DNA from: Serratia sp. H1w
GTDB taxonomy: Bacteria; Pseudomonadota; Gammaproteobacteria; Enterobacterales; Enterobacteriaceae
Assembly (NCBI RefSeq): GCF_000633355.1
Contig: NZ_AYMQ01000045.1
Location: forward strand, 1 to 64,000
DNA length: 64,000 nucleotides
Direction of reading: 5' to 3'
The first letter of the stretch is position 1. Each line of letters opens with the position of its first letter. Below the pieces are notes generated by a model, which did no database searches, had not been told where the DNA came from, and saw only the letters and a list, made by a program, of their open reading frames with translations. A program made the translations under genes and the position numbers. This document shows positions 9,082 through 18,765 of the stretch, piece by piece.

Positions 9082-10623
9082 ATGCCCTGTTTATTGGCAA
9101 TGAAGAATATCAGCAAACAATTTGGCGCGGTTAAAGCGGTTGATAATGTCAGCCTGACGCTCGAAGCCGGCCAGGTCATGTCTTTATGCGGTGAAAATGG
9201 ATCGGGCAAATCAACCTTGATGAAGGTGCTGTGCGGGATATATCCGCACGGCAGTTACCAGGGGGAAATTTATTTTTCTGGCGAGTTGATTAGTGCTAAA
9301 ACCATTCGCGATACCGAGCAGAAAGGCATTGCCATCATTCACCAGGAACTGGCACTGGTAAAACAGATGACGGTGCTGGAAAACATGTTTCTCGGTGCCG
9401 AGTGGGGCCGCTTTGGCCTGATGGATTTTGATGCCATGTACCTGCGTTGCCAACGGATGTTGGCGCAGGTCAAGCTGGCGGTGGACCCTAATACCCGCGT
9501 TGGGGAGCTGGGGCTAGGCCAGCAGCAACTGGTGGAAATCGCCAAGGCCTTGAATAAGCAGGTGCGTCTGCTGGTGCTGGATGAGCCGACCGCCTCGCTG
9601 ACCGAAAGTGAAACCGCCACCCTGCTGGCGATCGTGCAGGATCTGCGTCATCACGGTATCGCCTGTATTTATATTTCGCATAAGTTGAACGAGGTGAAGG
9701 CGATCTCGGATGTGATCTGCGTGATCCGCGATGGCAAGCATATCGGCACCCGCCTGGCGGCAGAGATGAGCGAGGAAGACATTATCGCCATGATGGTGGG
9801 GCGCGAACTGACGGAGCTTTATCCGCAGGAACCGCACAGCATCGGTGAGGTGGTGTTGCAGGTCGATAACCTGACCGCCTGGCATCCCATCAACCGGCAT
9901 ATTCGCCGGGTCGACGATGTGTCATTCACTCTGCGGCGCGGCGAAATCCTTGGCGTCGCCGGGCTGGTTGGCTCCGGCCGCACCGAAACCATGCAGTGCC
10001 TGTTTGGTGCCTATCACGGCCGCTGGCAGGGCAGCATTACCCTGGAAGGCCAACCCGTGGTGATCAATAACTGTCGTCAGGCCATGCGTTATGGCATCGC
10101 CATGGTGCCGGAAGACCGCAAACGTGACGGCATCGTGCCGGTGATGGGCGTTGGCGCCAACATGACTCTGGCGGCGCTGGATGATTTTAGCGGTCCACTG
10201 TCGATGTTGGACGATGCGCGCGAGCAGGCCACCATTCAGCAATCGCTGGTGCGGCTGAAGGTAAAAACCGCGTCGGCGGAGCTGCCGATTGGCCGTTTGA
10301 GCGGGGGCAATCAGCAAAAGGCAATCCTCGCCAAGTGCCTGCTGCTGAACCCGAAAATCCTGATCCTGGATGAACCGACGCGGGGTATCGACATCGGTGC
10401 CAAATACGAAATCTACAAGTTAATCAATCAGCTGGTGCAGCAAGGTATCTCGGTGATCGTCGTGTCTTCCGAACTGCCAGAAGTGTTGGGGTTAAGCGAT
10501 CGGGTCTTGGTGATGCATGAAGGGAAAATCAAAGCCGCGCTGGAAAACCGCAATCTGACCCAGGAACAGGTGATGGAAGCCGCGTTGAGGAGTGACAAAT
10601 ATGTCGAAAAACACGCAATCTGA
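9082..10623 (+). CDS. xylG: D-xylose ABC transporter, ATP-binding protein
   Basis: A 513-residue CUT2 ATPase with two fused ABC domains. The N-domain has Walker [10 protein letters not shown] (~residue 38), [15 protein letters not shown] and Walker [12 protein letters not shown]. The C-domain has a degenerate Walker [25 protein letters not shown] and [12 protein letters not shown] degenerate second P-loop is usual for this family. It powers xylose import through XylH. A CGGAGGG ribosome site precedes ATG 9082, 26 bp after xylF, and its 3' end overlaps xylH by 23 bp, suggesting translational coupling. Confidence 0.97.
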   Translation: MPCLLAMKNISKQFGAVKAVDNVSLTLEAGQVMSLCGENGSGKSTLMKVLCGIYPHGSYQGEIYFSGELISAKTIRDTEQKGIAIIHQELALVKQMTVLENMFLGAEWGRFGLMDFDAMYLRCQRMLAQVKLAVDPNTRVGELGLGQQQLVEIAKALNKQVRLLVLDEPTASLTESETATLLAIVQDLRHHGIACIYISHKLNEVKAISDVICVIRDGKHIGTRLAAEMSEEDIIAMMVGRELTELYPQEPHSIGEVVLQVDNLTAWHPINRHIRRVDDVSFTLRRGEILGVAGLVGSGRTETMQCLFGAYHGRWQGSITLEGQPVVINNCRQAMRYGIAMVPEDRKRDGIVPVMGVGANMTLAALDDFSGPLSMLDDAREQATIQQSLVRLKVKTASAELPIGRLSGGNQQKAILAKCLLLNPKILILDEPTRGIDIGAKYEIYKLINQLVQQGISVIVVSSELPEVLGLSDRVLVMHEGKIKAALENRNLTQEQVMEAALRSDKYVEKHAI

Positions 10624-11785
10624 AGCAAGTATGCCACCATTGGCGGAGAAAAAGCCGCTATTGCCGCTTAAATCACTCAATCTGCAAGTGTTCGTGATGC
10701 TGGCGGCGATCGTCATCATTATGCTGTTCTTTACCTTCACCACCGAAGGGGCGTATCTCAGCGCGCGCAATATTTCCAACCTGCTGCGCCAGACGGCGAT
10801 CACCGGCATTCTGGCGGTCGGCATGGTGTTCGTGATTATTTCGGCGGAAATCGACCTGTCGGTCGGCTCGATGATGGGCCTGCTGGGCGGTGCGGCGGCG
10901 ATCTTCGATGTCTGGCTCGGCTGGCCGCTGCCGTTGACCATCGTGGTGACGCTGCTTGCCGGTTTGCTGCTTGGCGCGTGGAACGGCTGGTGGGTGGCGT
11001 ACCGCAAGGTGCCGTCGTTCATCGTCACGTTGGCCGGGATGTTGGCGTTTCGCGGCATCCTGATCGGTATCACCAACGGTACCACCGTGGCCCCTACCAG
11101 CGATGCGATGTCGCAGATTGGCCAGAGTTATCTGCCGGGCGGTCTAGGCTTTGGCATTGGCGCGTTGGGGCTGATGGCGTTTGTGGCCTGGCAATGGCGC
11201 AGCCGCAGCAAGCGCGTACGGTTAGGCCTGCCGGTGCCTGCGGCGGGTGGCAACGTTGCCCGGCAAAGCATCATGGCGGTGATCGTACTTGGCTCCATCT
11301 ATTTGCTGAATGACTATCGCGGCGTACCCACACCAGTGCTGATCCTGACGGCGCTGATGCTGGCGGGGATATTTATGGCCAGCCGCACCGCTTTTGGCCG
11401 GCGTATTTACGCCATCGGCGGCAATATCGATGCGGCGCGGCTTTCCGGGGTGAACGTCGAGCGCACCAAGCTGGCGGTATTTGCCATCAATGGCCTGATG
11501 GTGGCGATTGCTGGCCTGATCCTCAGTTCACGGCTGGGGGCCGGTTCGCCTTCCGCGGGCAATATCGCCGAGCTGGACGCCATCGCCGCCTGCGTGATTG
11601 GCGGCACTAGTCTGGCGGGAGGGATCGGCAGCGTGGCCGGTGCGGTCATGGGCGCGTTTATCATGGCTTCGCTGGATAACGGCATGAGCATGCTAGACGT
11701 ACCGACCTTCTGGCAGTACATCGTCAAAGGCGCGATCCTGTTGCTGGCGGTGTGGATGGACTCGGCCACCAAGCGTCGTGCCTAA
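10601..11785 (+). CDS. xylH: D-xylose ABC transporter, permease
   Basis: Inner-membrane CUT2 permease of 394 residues (E. coli XylH is 393) with about ten hydrophobic segments. Conserved stretches include [40 protein letters not shown] and [19 protein letters not shown], the ABC-facing loop region. Start ATG 10601 (MSKNTQ) has GAGGAG upstream. The GTG at 10592 lacks good spacing. It overlaps the end of xylG and completes the xylFGH transporter. A strong hairpin follows before xylR. Confidence 0.97.
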   Translation: MSKNTQSEASMPPLAEKKPLLPLKSLNLQVFVMLAAIVIIMLFFTFTTEGAYLSARNISNLLRQTAITGILAVGMVFVIISAEIDLSVGSMMGLLGGAAAIFDVWLGWPLPLTIVVTLLAGLLLGAWNGWWVAYRKVPSFIVTLAGMLAFRGILIGITNGTTVAPTSDAMSQIGQSYLPGGLGFGIGALGLMAFVAWQWRSRSKRVRLGLPVPAAGGNVARQSIMAVIVLGSIYLLNDYRGVPTPVLILTALMLAGIFMASRTAFGRRIYAIGGNIDAARLSGVNVERTKLAVFAINGLMVAIAGLILSSRLGAGSPSAGNIAELDAIAACVIGGTSLAGGIGSVAGAVMGAFIMASLDNGMSMLDVPTFWQYIVKGAILLLAVWMDSATKRRA

Positions 11786-11835
11786 ATAACGCTAAGCTAG
11801 TTGGCGGTACCTCACAATTCTGGCCGGATTTTAAC

Positions 11836-11876
11836 TGCTCACTGAAAGGCTATGCTATTCAGTGAGCACGTGGTTT
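11836..11876 (+). terminator. Hairpin/terminator between xylH and xylR
   Basis: TGCTCACTGAA (11836-11846) and TTCAGTGAGCA (11858-11868) form a perfect 11-bp stem with an 11-nt loop, followed after 4 nt by a short T run (GTTTTT). It lies 15 bp before xylR, so it can end or attenuate xylFGH transcription. xylR may be read mostly by read-through or from its own weak promoter. Confidence 0.6.
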
Positions 11877-11890
11877 TTCGGGGATAGGGC

Positions 11891-13069
11891 ATGTTCGAGA
11901 AGCGTTTCCGTATTACGTTGCTGTTCAACGCCAACAAAGTCTACGACCGGCAGGTGGTGGAAGGCGTAGGTGAGTATTTACAGGCATCGCAGAGCGATTG
12001 GGATATTTTCATCGAAGAGGATTTCCGCTGCCGTATCGACAACATCAAAGACTGGTTAGGGGATGGGGTGATTGCCGATTTCGACGATCGTGAAATCGAA
12101 CAACTGCTGCATAACGTGAAGGTGCCGATCGTCGGCGTGGGCGGTTCTTATCACCGTGAAGCGGATTACCCGCCAGTGCATTACATCGCCACCGATAACC
12201 ATGCGCTGGTGGAAGCGGCTTTCATGCATTTGAAAGAGAAGGGCCTGAACCGCTTTGCTTTCTACGGCTTGCCGGTTGAGGGAGGCAAGCGCTGGGCACA
12301 GGAGCGTGAGCACGCTTTTCGCCAGCTGGTGGCGAAAGAGCAATATCAGGGCGTGGTCTATCAAGGCATGGAGACGGCACCGGAAAACTGGCAGTACGCA
12401 CAGAACCGGCTGGCGGACTGGGTGCAGACGCTGCCGCAGCAAACCGGCATTATCGCCGTCACCGATGCGCGGGCGCGGCATCTGTTGCAGGTGTGCGAGC
12501 ATCTGGATATCGTGGTGCCGGAAAAGCTGTGTGTGATTGGCATCGATAACGAAGAGCTGACACGCTATCTGTCACGCGTGGCGCTGTCGTCGGTGGCGCA
12601 AGGCACCCGCCAGATGGGGTATCGTGCGGCGAAATTGCTGCATCAGTTGCTTAATCAGCGCGAGTTGCCGTTGCAGCGTATTCTGGTGCCGCCGGTCAAG
12701 GTGATTGAACGCCGCTCTACCGATTTCCGCTCGCTGCGCGATCCGGCGGTTATCCAGGCGATGCATTATATTCGCCACCATGCCTGCAAGGGCATCAAGG
12801 TGGAGCAGGTCTTGGATGCGGTGGGCATGTCGCGTTCCAATCTGGAAAAACGCTTCAAGGATGAAACCGGCCAGACCATCCATTACGTCATTCATGAAGA
12901 GAAGCTCGATCGCGCCCGCATCCTGCTGACCACAACGTCGCTATCAATCAACGAGATATCACAGATGTGCGGTTATCCCTCGTTGCAATATTTCTACTCG
13001 GTGTTCAAGAAAGATGATGATATGACGCCCAAAGAATATCGCGATAAATATGGCGAGGTGGTGTGCTAG
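11891..13069 (+). CDS. xylR: Xylose operon transcriptional activator
   Basis: A 392-residue AraC-family activator, the same length as E. coli XylR. The N-terminal ~270 residues have a LacI/periplasmic-binding-like ligand fold that senses D-xylose (starts FEKRFRITLLFNANKVYDRQ). The C-terminal ~110 residues hold two helix-turn-helix units, VEQVLDAVGMSRSNLEKRFK and ISINEISQMCGYPSLQYFYSVFKK-type, ending PKEYRDKYGE. It is expected to bind the paired sites in the xylA-xylF gap and activate both directions with CRP. Gene order xylAB-xylFGH-xylR matches E. coli. Confidence 0.97.
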   Translation: MFEKRFRITLLFNANKVYDRQVVEGVGEYLQASQSDWDIFIEEDFRCRIDNIKDWLGDGVIADFDDREIEQLLHNVKVPIVGVGGSYHREADYPPVHYIATDNHALVEAAFMHLKEKGLNRFAFYGLPVEGGKRWAQEREHAFRQLVAKEQYQGVVYQGMETAPENWQYAQNRLADWVQTLPQQTGIIAVTDARARHLLQVCEHLDIVVPEKLCVIGIDNEELTRYLSRVALSSVAQGTRQMGYRAAKLLHQLLNQRELPLQRILVPPVKVIERRSTDFRSLRDPAVIQAMHYIRHHACKGIKVEQVLDAVGMSRSNLEKRFKDETGQTIHYVIHEEKLDRARILLTTTSLSINEISQMCGYPSLQYFYSVFKKDDDMTPKEYRDKYGEVVC

Positions 13070-13093
13070 GTCAGTTGTTACGATGTCGTGATA

Positions 13094-13253
13094 CCCCTCA
13101 CCCACAGGGAGAGGGGACCGTACTTGCCACAATTTTACTCCTGCATCTGTCTGAGCACGGGCGCAGCATGCAGCGCCCCTACGCAGGATCACATTAGCTG
13201 CAAACGACACCGGACAGCTCCCTCGCCCTTTGGGAGAGGGTTGGGGTGAGGGG
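13094..13253. repeat. GC-rich palindromic repeat, copy 1 (full length)
   Basis: A ~160-bp intergenic element. It starts CCCCTCACCCACAGGGAGAG and ends GGGAGAGGGTTGGGGTGAGGGG (partly complementary ends). In the centre is GGGCGCAGCATGCAGCGCCC, a 20-nt near-perfect palindrome. It has no coding capacity and lies between the 3' ends of xylR and the ter kinase gene. Confidence 0.85.
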
Positions 13254-13306
13254 AGTGGTGGCCTTTTGGCTGAAGAAAACCGAACTGCGTCCGCGCTCCT
13301 CTTAGC

Positions 13307-14806
13307 CTAGTTAGACACCAACTGCACCACGACTAACCTGCCGCCTTCTTCGGTGGAAAGCACGAACTGCACGCCATCGTTCAGCGCCAGCTTGTCGCCA
13401 ATCGGCACGACCTTTTTATCCGGTAAGGACAACAGCCCGCTGATACCTTCATTCACCAGCCACCACTGATCGTTATGGAATACGAAATAGCCCACGCGTT
13501 TTTTCTGCGCGTCCGGTGTGCGTTCGTTGGGGGCGATCAGGCGGTTAACGTGCCAGGCATAAATCGACTGGCCGCTCCAGACCATCAGGCGATGATCGTC
13601 GGGGCGGAAGCTCCCGGCCTTACGTGAGGAGTACAGATTCAGGATTGGCAGCTTGCCCTTGAACGGTGTGCCGCAATACGGACAGGCCGGGCGATTCTTA
13701 CCGGAGAACACGTACCATTTCTGCTCGCAGGCAGCGTTCTGGCACGGCTGGATCAGATCGACCGTTTTCACCAGCGCCGTTTCCCACTCATCGGCGGTTG
13801 GCCGCTTGGTCGGTTCGTGCAAGCCCTCGATGAACGCTCTTTCAAACAGCGGCGTCAGGTAGGGCCCCATTATGGTGTAGGGCACTTTCTGCGGATCGGC
13901 CCAAGGCAGCGAGGAAGGGCTGACCTGGTTGAGTTTGACCGCATTGCTGTGGTCGGTCGGGTGCTCAATAAACAGCGCTCTCTCGCCCATTGCCAGCGAT
14001 TCATCGCGCATCTCATCGTCCATGTCATGGATCTTGCCGCCGCGCAGCGGATGGCGGAAGAACAGATACATGTAGATGAGCACGGACAAGGCGTGCCGGT
14101 CGGTAGAGATGCTTGGCAGAATGCGCTGCGGGTCCTCTTTCGGCAGATGGCTGGTTTTCACCACTTCCGGGGCGATAAAGTCCGGTGTGCCGACCACGTC
14201 TGGTGGATACTTGCCCGGAACAACCAGCCCGTCGACATCAATGATGCAGGCATGGCCCTGTTCGGGGTCGATCAGCACGTTTTTATAGCTCAGATCGCTG
14301 TGGCACAGGCCGGCGGCGTGCATACGCCGGACGGCCCGGGTCAGCAACAGGCACACCTTCAGGTAATTCAGGGTGTTGCCGCGTTCACGCGGATCGAGAA
14401 ACTTGTTCTGGTTATTGGCGCTGGCGAACCATTTGCCTTCCTTCTCGCGGCCTTTAATGCCCAGGAAGTCGTTGTTCTTCGAGCCGTACTTGAAGAAGAA
14501 GTGGCTCTGGTAGGTGGGCACCACGATGCCGATTTTGCCGTCGTGTTCCACTATGCTGGTCGGCCAACAAAACAGCCCTTGCCAGTAATCGCCACCGGAC
14601 TGTTCGAAAATGTTCTGCCGGTAGCGGCCGGTGATCATCTCGATGCGTTCTTTCGCCTGCTCGTTCTGCGGCTTTTTATAGAATGCCACCACGTAGGACT
14701 TATCCGGCGAAAAGTAGACGTCCTTCATCGAGCCGGAGCCGATGATTTCATCAACATACTGGATGGTTGCGCCATCCCTGGTGGTACAGGTAACAATATT
14801 TGCCAT
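13307..14806 (-). CDS. Ter-associated protein kinase with zinc ribbon
   Basis: A eukaryotic-like kinase of about 500 residues. Visible are the glycine loop IIGSGSMKDVYF, VVAFYKK (ATP Lys), the catalytic loop CHSDLSYKNVLID (Asp171) and IIDVDGL in place of DFG. A four-Cys zinc ribbon (CQNAACEQKW, CPYCG) follows near residue 355, then a beta-rich C-terminal domain with WWLVNEG. It belongs to the TerY/phosphatase/kinase triad described for ter loci (Anantharaman, Iyer and Aravind). ATG 14806 (MANIVTC) is the likely start, but ATG 14818 overlaps the phosphatase stop and is equally possible. It is the last gene of the leftward ter operon. Confidence 0.85.
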   Translation of the reverse strand: MANIVTCTTRDGATIQYVDEIIGSGSMKDVYFSPDKSYVVAFYKKPQNEQAKERIEMITGRYRQNIFEQSGGDYWQGLFCWPTSIVEHDGKIGIVVPTYQSHFFFKYGSKNNDFLGIKGREKEGKWFASANNQNKFLDPRERGNTLNYLKVCLLLTRAVRRMHAAGLCHSDLSYKNVLIDPEQGHACIIDVDGLVVPGKYPPDVVGTPDFIAPEVVKTSHLPKEDPQRILPSISTDRHALSVLIYMYLFFRHPLRGGKIHDMDDEMRDESLAMGERALFIEHPTDHSNAVKLNQVSPSSLPWADPQKVPYTIMGPYLTPLFERAFIEGLHEPTKRPTADEWETALVKTVDLIQPCQNAACEQKWYVFSGKNRPACPYCGTPFKGKLPILNLYSSRKAGSFRPDDHRLMVWSGQSIYAWHVNRLIAPNERTPDAQKKRVGYFVFHNDQWWLVNEGISGLLSLPDKKVVPIGDKLALNDGVQFVLSTEEGGRLVVVQLVSN

Positions 14807-14811
14807 TTTAC

Positions 14812-16341
14812 TCACCATGCCACGATCAGGGTCCGATCGTCGTGATTACCCGGGGAGAAGAAGTTCAGCCATTCAGCCAGCCGCTCTGCGGGCTGTGAGG
14901 GATCGCTCAGGCAGGGCGTCAGTTCCGCGATCAGTGCGTCCCACTTCTGGCTATTGAGCAGGCCGTTATCCGTTTCAAAGCGGGGATCGGAGACGCCGTC
15001 CGTCATCAGCACCAGATGGGAGACCTCGGTCCATTTACCGATGCTGATGCGCTTACTGAAGTTGGCATCGTTCACCGCATCGGCATCCAGGAAGCGCGTT
15101 TGGCCCGCATACTCGCCGCTATCCGGCGTACCCAGCACGCGTACCTTGCCGACTGGTCCGTAGGCCGCAATTGCCCCGTCGCCCAGCCAGAAAGAGGCGG
15201 CGAACAGCTCGTCCCCAGTGCGGAATGAAACGGTGACCAGCAAGGTGGTGGAATAGGATTTAACGCTCTCTTCCGCGCGGATGGATTCATTGCTGATGGT
15301 GTTGACGGCCATGATTGAGGCCTGGCGGAACAGGCGATTAAACGCTTCCCACACCACCCGCTGATCGTCCGTTTCCCAGCGAATAACGCATTGTTTTAGC
15401 TCTTTGCCTTTGTCGCTGTTCAACTGATCCGTCAGATAGCTGCCCACGGTTTGCGTCACGATGCGAGAACCTTCGCGCGAGTTTTTCGCGCTGCCTGCGC
15501 CGTCCGCTACCAGCATGATGTTCCAGCCGGTCTCGCTATTGCTGGCGATGTAAAAGTCATCGTCTCGGAAGGTGCCGGCATGTTCGTGCGAGCGCCCTCT
15601 GCGGCTGGCCGCCACGATGTTCACGCCGGGTTCCTGGATATGCTGATGGGCAACATGCGGTTTGAAATAGTGGGAGTCGGCCGGTGGCTCAACGATTTTC
15701 CACAGGCTGCGCGGATCGGGGTTGACGATAAAAGGGATCTTGGTAGAGCTTTGCGGCACCGCTGGGCAGGACCAGGTGACCGTGATTTCAAAGTCGCCGC
15801 TTTCGGTCGCGGTTCCCACTAGTGCAGACGTCGCGGGATCGAAAGTGATGCCGATATCTTGCGAGAACTCGACGGCCACCACTGCGGCGGTCGTGCCATC
15901 GTCCAGCACGATATCGATTTCAGAATGGAAGGGCACGCCGCTGCGGGCATTGGCCACGTTGATTTTTGCCTGTGGCTGAACGTTCAGAGGCATACTTACT
16001 GGCGTGGTAGTCCCTGATGGGATCTGGCCCGGTTTCAGGTCTTCTTTTGCAGTTTCAGGCACGGTGACGTCTCCTTGTTCTTCCAACGGAGTAAACGGCA
16101 TTTTCTGCCAGTCAGCGGGGGTTGCCTCGGCTACCGGGATGTCTTCGCTTTTGGTGAGGATCACCTTCGGTATTTCTTCGGCGTCGGGCGGGGTCACTCT
16201 GGCCGTCACGTTCTTAATGAGAATGGTGAGTAAGGCGCCGATTTCCTCATCGGCACTGAGGCTGACAAGCTTGGCGTCGTCCACCGATGCTGTGGTTTCC
16301 TCCAGGATCAGCGTCAACACTTTCTGGTGTAGGTCTTCCAT
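14812..16341 (-). CDS. Ter-associated PP2C-type phosphatase with Ig-like domain
   Basis: 509 residues. The C-terminal ~270 are a PP2C serine/threonine phosphatase: LVADGAGSAKNSREG (metal Asp), YSTTLLVTVSF, WLGDGAIAAYG, LVLMTDGVSDPRF and the terminal HDDRTLIVAW metal Asp pair. Ahead of it (about residues 120-220) is a putative He-PIG Ig-like domain with FDPATSALVGTATESGDFEI. The first ~115 residues are acidic and Pro/Thr-rich, probably a linker. The start codon shares one base with the preceding vWA gene (TGATG) and the stop overlaps the kinase start region. The three are therefore probably co-translated as a phosphorylation switch. Its phosphoprotein substrate is unknown. Confidence 0.87.
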   Translation of the reverse strand: MEDLHQKVLTLILEETTASVDDAKLVSLSADEEIGALLTILIKNVTARVTPPDAEEIPKVILTKSEDIPVAEATPADWQKMPFTPLEEQGDVTVPETAKEDLKPGQIPSGTTTPVSMPLNVQPQAKINVANARSGVPFHSEIDIVLDDGTTAAVVAVEFSQDIGITFDPATSALVGTATESGDFEITVTWSCPAVPQSSTKIPFIVNPDPRSLWKIVEPPADSHYFKPHVAHQHIQEPGVNIVAASRRGRSHEHAGTFRDDDFYIASNSETGWNIMLVADGAGSAKNSREGSRIVTQTVGSYLTDQLNSDKGKELKQCVIRWETDDQRVVWEAFNRLFRQASIMAVNTISNESIRAEESVKSYSTTLLVTVSFRTGDELFAASFWLGDGAIAAYGPVGKVRVLGTPDSGEYAGQTRFLDADAVNDANFSKRISIGKWTEVSHLVLMTDGVSDPRFETDNGLLNSQKWDALIAELTPCLSDPSQPAERLAEWLNFFSPGNHDDRTLIVAW

Positions 16342-17381
16342 CAGCCTTTCCCTCGCGTCACGTCAAAATCAGAGTCGCCGCCGTTGTCCCTGAACGTCAG
16401 GCCCTTGTCGCACCACGGACAGATAACGTCATCGGGCCCGTTGATACACAGTAGCTTGCCGCAGCTACACATGGCGAACGCGCTGGCATTGCCGCAGTAA
16501 GGGCAACCCGGCACTCCGTGCAGCTCGCTGGTGTTAACTTGGATCGCGGACGCGGACTCATCGCTCCAGGCAAAATAATCCTCATCGATCGGGAAGCAGC
16601 CGTTGAGGTTAAAGCCGTTGATATTGAGCTTGAAATCCAGCGAGGAGAGGTTAACGGCCGGGCGCTCGTATTTCATCAGGTAAGGGCGGCGTGACTTGCT
16701 GCACCGGCCCGTCAGGGTAACGCAGTTCTCGTCGTAGGCTCTGGCGATATCATCTTTGGCCAGCCGTACAATGTGATCGGTGTGGGTGAGCAGCGGAGGC
16801 GCATCTTCCCCAACGCTGCGGCTGTGCGCGGAAACGGAAGCGGTGATCCACTTGATGAACTGGGTGAAATCACCTTCCTGGCTATCGGTGAACAGCAAGA
16901 CGTTGTCGGTCAACTGCCGCAGGATGTTCATATCGGCGGAAGGGCCAAGGCCAATGGCGATTAGGTTGACCTTGCTCGCGTACTGTTCTTTCCAGCGTTT
17001 GATTTCGGGGATGGGGTCATCCGTTGGGCGGCCATCGGTGAGCAGGTAAACTACCGGTTTCCAGTCGCCTTTGCGTTCCTGGGTGGTTTTTCTGACCTGT
17101 TGGTCAAGCTGGTGGGTGAGCTCCCGCAAAGCCGCACCCAGATTGGTGCCACCGCCGATCGGCAGGCGCGGGGGATAAAATGACACCACCTCCACCAGCG
17201 GCACGATGGTTTTTGCTACCCCGGCGAAGGCGATCACCGATAGCCAGGCGGTCTCCAGCGCGTGGGGGTCTTTTTTCAGGTCGCTGACGATCCTTTGCAG
17301 GCCATCATTCATTTTCTTCAGGCTTTCCCCGATCATGGACTCCGAGCAGTCCAGTACCAGGAAAATAGGCAGTCTTCGCAT
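16341..17381 (-). CDS. TerY-like vWA protein with C-terminal zinc ribbon
   Basis: 346 residues. The N-terminal ~200 are a von Willebrand A domain with an intact metal-ion site: LDCSESM (DxSxS), GGTNLGAAL and LLTDGRPTDD. The C-terminus has a cysteine-rich zinc ribbon, CPYCG...CSCGKLLC...CPWC. This vWA-plus-zinc-ribbon form is the TerY variant linked to PP2C and kinase genes in ter loci. It overlaps the phosphatase gene by one base, which supports a protein complex. It probably acts as a phosphorylation-controlled scaffold (inferred from the published model). Confidence 0.85.
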   Translation of the reverse strand: MRRLPIFLVLDCSESMIGESLKKMNDGLQRIVSDLKKDPHALETAWLSVIAFAGVAKTIVPLVEVVSFYPPRLPIGGGTNLGAALRELTHQLDQQVRKTTQERKGDWKPVVYLLTDGRPTDDPIPEIKRWKEQYASKVNLIAIGLGPSADMNILRQLTDNVLLFTDSQEGDFTQFIKWITASVSAHSRSVGEDAPPLLTHTDHIVRLAKDDIARAYDENCVTLTGRCSKSRRPYLMKYERPAVNLSSLDFKLNINGFNLNGCFPIDEDYFAWSDESASAIQVNTSELHGVPGCPYCGNASAFAMCSCGKLLCINGPDDVICPWCDKGLTFRDNGGDSDFDVTRGKG

Positions 17382-17465
17382 GGTTAAAAACCTCGTCAGG
17401 CCGAAACTTCGTCGTGGGGGCGAGAAAAAACAGGCAAAGTCTCGGGTTGAGGCTTTGCCTGTTGG

Positions 17466-18104
17466 CTACAGAACCAGCTGTATTTCCGGTGGCGGCGGCG
17501 GCAGATTGTCCTGCCCGGCGGTGACACCGGCACTGGAACTGCCCGACGCCACGCTGGCTGACACCCATTTGAAGAAGCCGGAAAATGCCGTTGAATCCAG
17601 AGTTTCAAGGGCCACAACCTGGGAGGTCAGTTGCTTGAGGTGCTCATGTTTGGCCTTCGGCCCAACCGCGCAAGCGATAATGGAGCCGAAGGAGCGTTTT
17701 TTGACTTCCTTGATCGCCTCGCCATAGGCATAGCTGTCTGACGGGGTGCCATCGGTCATCAGGAACACCAAAGGCCGCCAGTCGCCTTTCTGATCGCCAT
17801 CGGAACGATGAATATCGCGGTCAACGCACTGGATCAGACATTCCAGCGCGGCACCGGTGAAGGTGCCCCCTGCGCTAGGGACGACAATATCGCTAAATTG
17901 AAACTCTTCCAGCGAAGTCAGCGGGATAAACTCCCGGGCTTCGTTATCAAAGGTGATGATGGAGATATGCACGCTTTCCAGGGCATACGGATCCTGGCGT
18001 AGCGCGCTCATCATGGACTGAATGCCCACGTTAACGGCATGGATCGACTCCCCGCGCATTGACCCGGAGGTATCAATCAACAGATAAACGGGTAGCCTTC
18101 TCAT
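17466..18104 (-). CDS. terY: TerY-type vWA domain protein
   Basis: 212 residues, a stand-alone vWA domain with MIDAS residues LIDTSGSMRGES, GGTFTGAALE and LMTDGTPSD. It ends in a proline run LPPPPPEIQLVL that its paralogue at 18766-19404 also has. The start overlaps the terX stop by ATGA. It is a paralogue of the two other vWA proteins in this operon, so three TerY-like proteins are encoded together, as in other ter loci. It is probably a cytosolic adaptor binding TerD-type proteins. Which TerY number it corresponds to I cannot tell. Confidence 0.9.
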   Translation of the reverse strand: MRRLPVYLLIDTSGSMRGESIHAVNVGIQSMMSALRQDPYALESVHISIITFDNEAREFIPLTSLEEFQFSDIVVPSAGGTFTGAALECLIQCVDRDIHRSDGDQKGDWRPLVFLMTDGTPSDSYAYGEAIKEVKKRSFGSIIACAVGPKAKHEHLKQLTSQVVALETLDSTAFSGFFKWVSASVASGSSSAGVTAGQDNLPPPPPEIQLVL

Positions 18105-18745
18105 TGCAGGTAGTTCTTCAAGTGGGACACGAAGGAGTCGGACTCGGAAGGCTCGCCAATCGCATTCAGTTTCCAGCCGGTGCTTTCACGCACCAACTCG
18201 GCAAACAGCATTGAACGCTGGCCATCAAAGGCGGCCCCGCCCGAAAGATCGAAACGCGCCATCTCCACGTTTTTGGCATCGACCGCACGGATAAAGGCGT
18301 TTTGCACCTTACCGAAGTGCTGCTTCAGCTCCTGGCCGTTATAAATCTGCACGATGAAGACGATTTTTTCATACTTGGGATCGAGGGAGTTCAACTGGGC
18401 GATGATCTGCTCGTCATCACCGTCGCCCGCGCCGGTGCGGTTGTCACCGGTCAGCCAGATGTGGCCCGACTTGTGGCGCAGGCTGTTGAAGAAAATGATG
18501 TCACCGTTGACCAGCGAAGGCCTGCCGTTTTCCACATCACCCAAATCGGTCACTTTGCCTTGGGCGTTACACAGGAAGGCGATGACGTCGAGGTCATACT
18601 CCGGCTCTTTCTTGCCAAACAAACCACCCAGCAGACCTTTCTTCTCTTCATTGATATCCCAGCCAAGCCCAATGGTGACTGAGGAAAGGTCGTGTTCGTT
18701 TTTACGCAGGCTGACGCTTTGTCCTTTACGCAAACTGACAGACAT
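18101..18745 (-). CDS. terX: TerX, TerD-fold stress protein
   Basis: 214 residues of the TerD/calcium-binding fold. The N-terminus has the repeated LRKGQSVSLRKN signature, then GLGWD, and TGDNRTGAGDGDDEQI, the acidic Ca2+-binding loop. An insert, KKGLLGGLFGKKEPEYDLD, resembles that of TerZ. It lies between two terY-type genes and overlaps the downstream one by ATGA, the order typical of terY-terX-terY blocks. It likely binds calcium and partners with the vWA proteins near the membrane. Confidence 0.88.
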   Translation of the reverse strand: MSVSLRKGQSVSLRKNEHDLSSVTIGLGWDINEEKKGLLGGLFGKKEPEYDLDVIAFLCNAQGKVTDLGDVENGRPSLVNGDIIFFNSLRHKSGHIWLTGDNRTGAGDGDDEQIIAQLNSLDPKYEKIVFIVQIYNGQELKQHFGKVQNAFIRAVDAKNVEMARFDLSGGAAFDGQRSMLFAELVRESTGWKLNAIGEPSESDSFVSHLKNYLQ

Positions 18746-18765
18746 AAAATCTCCTTGAAAATGTT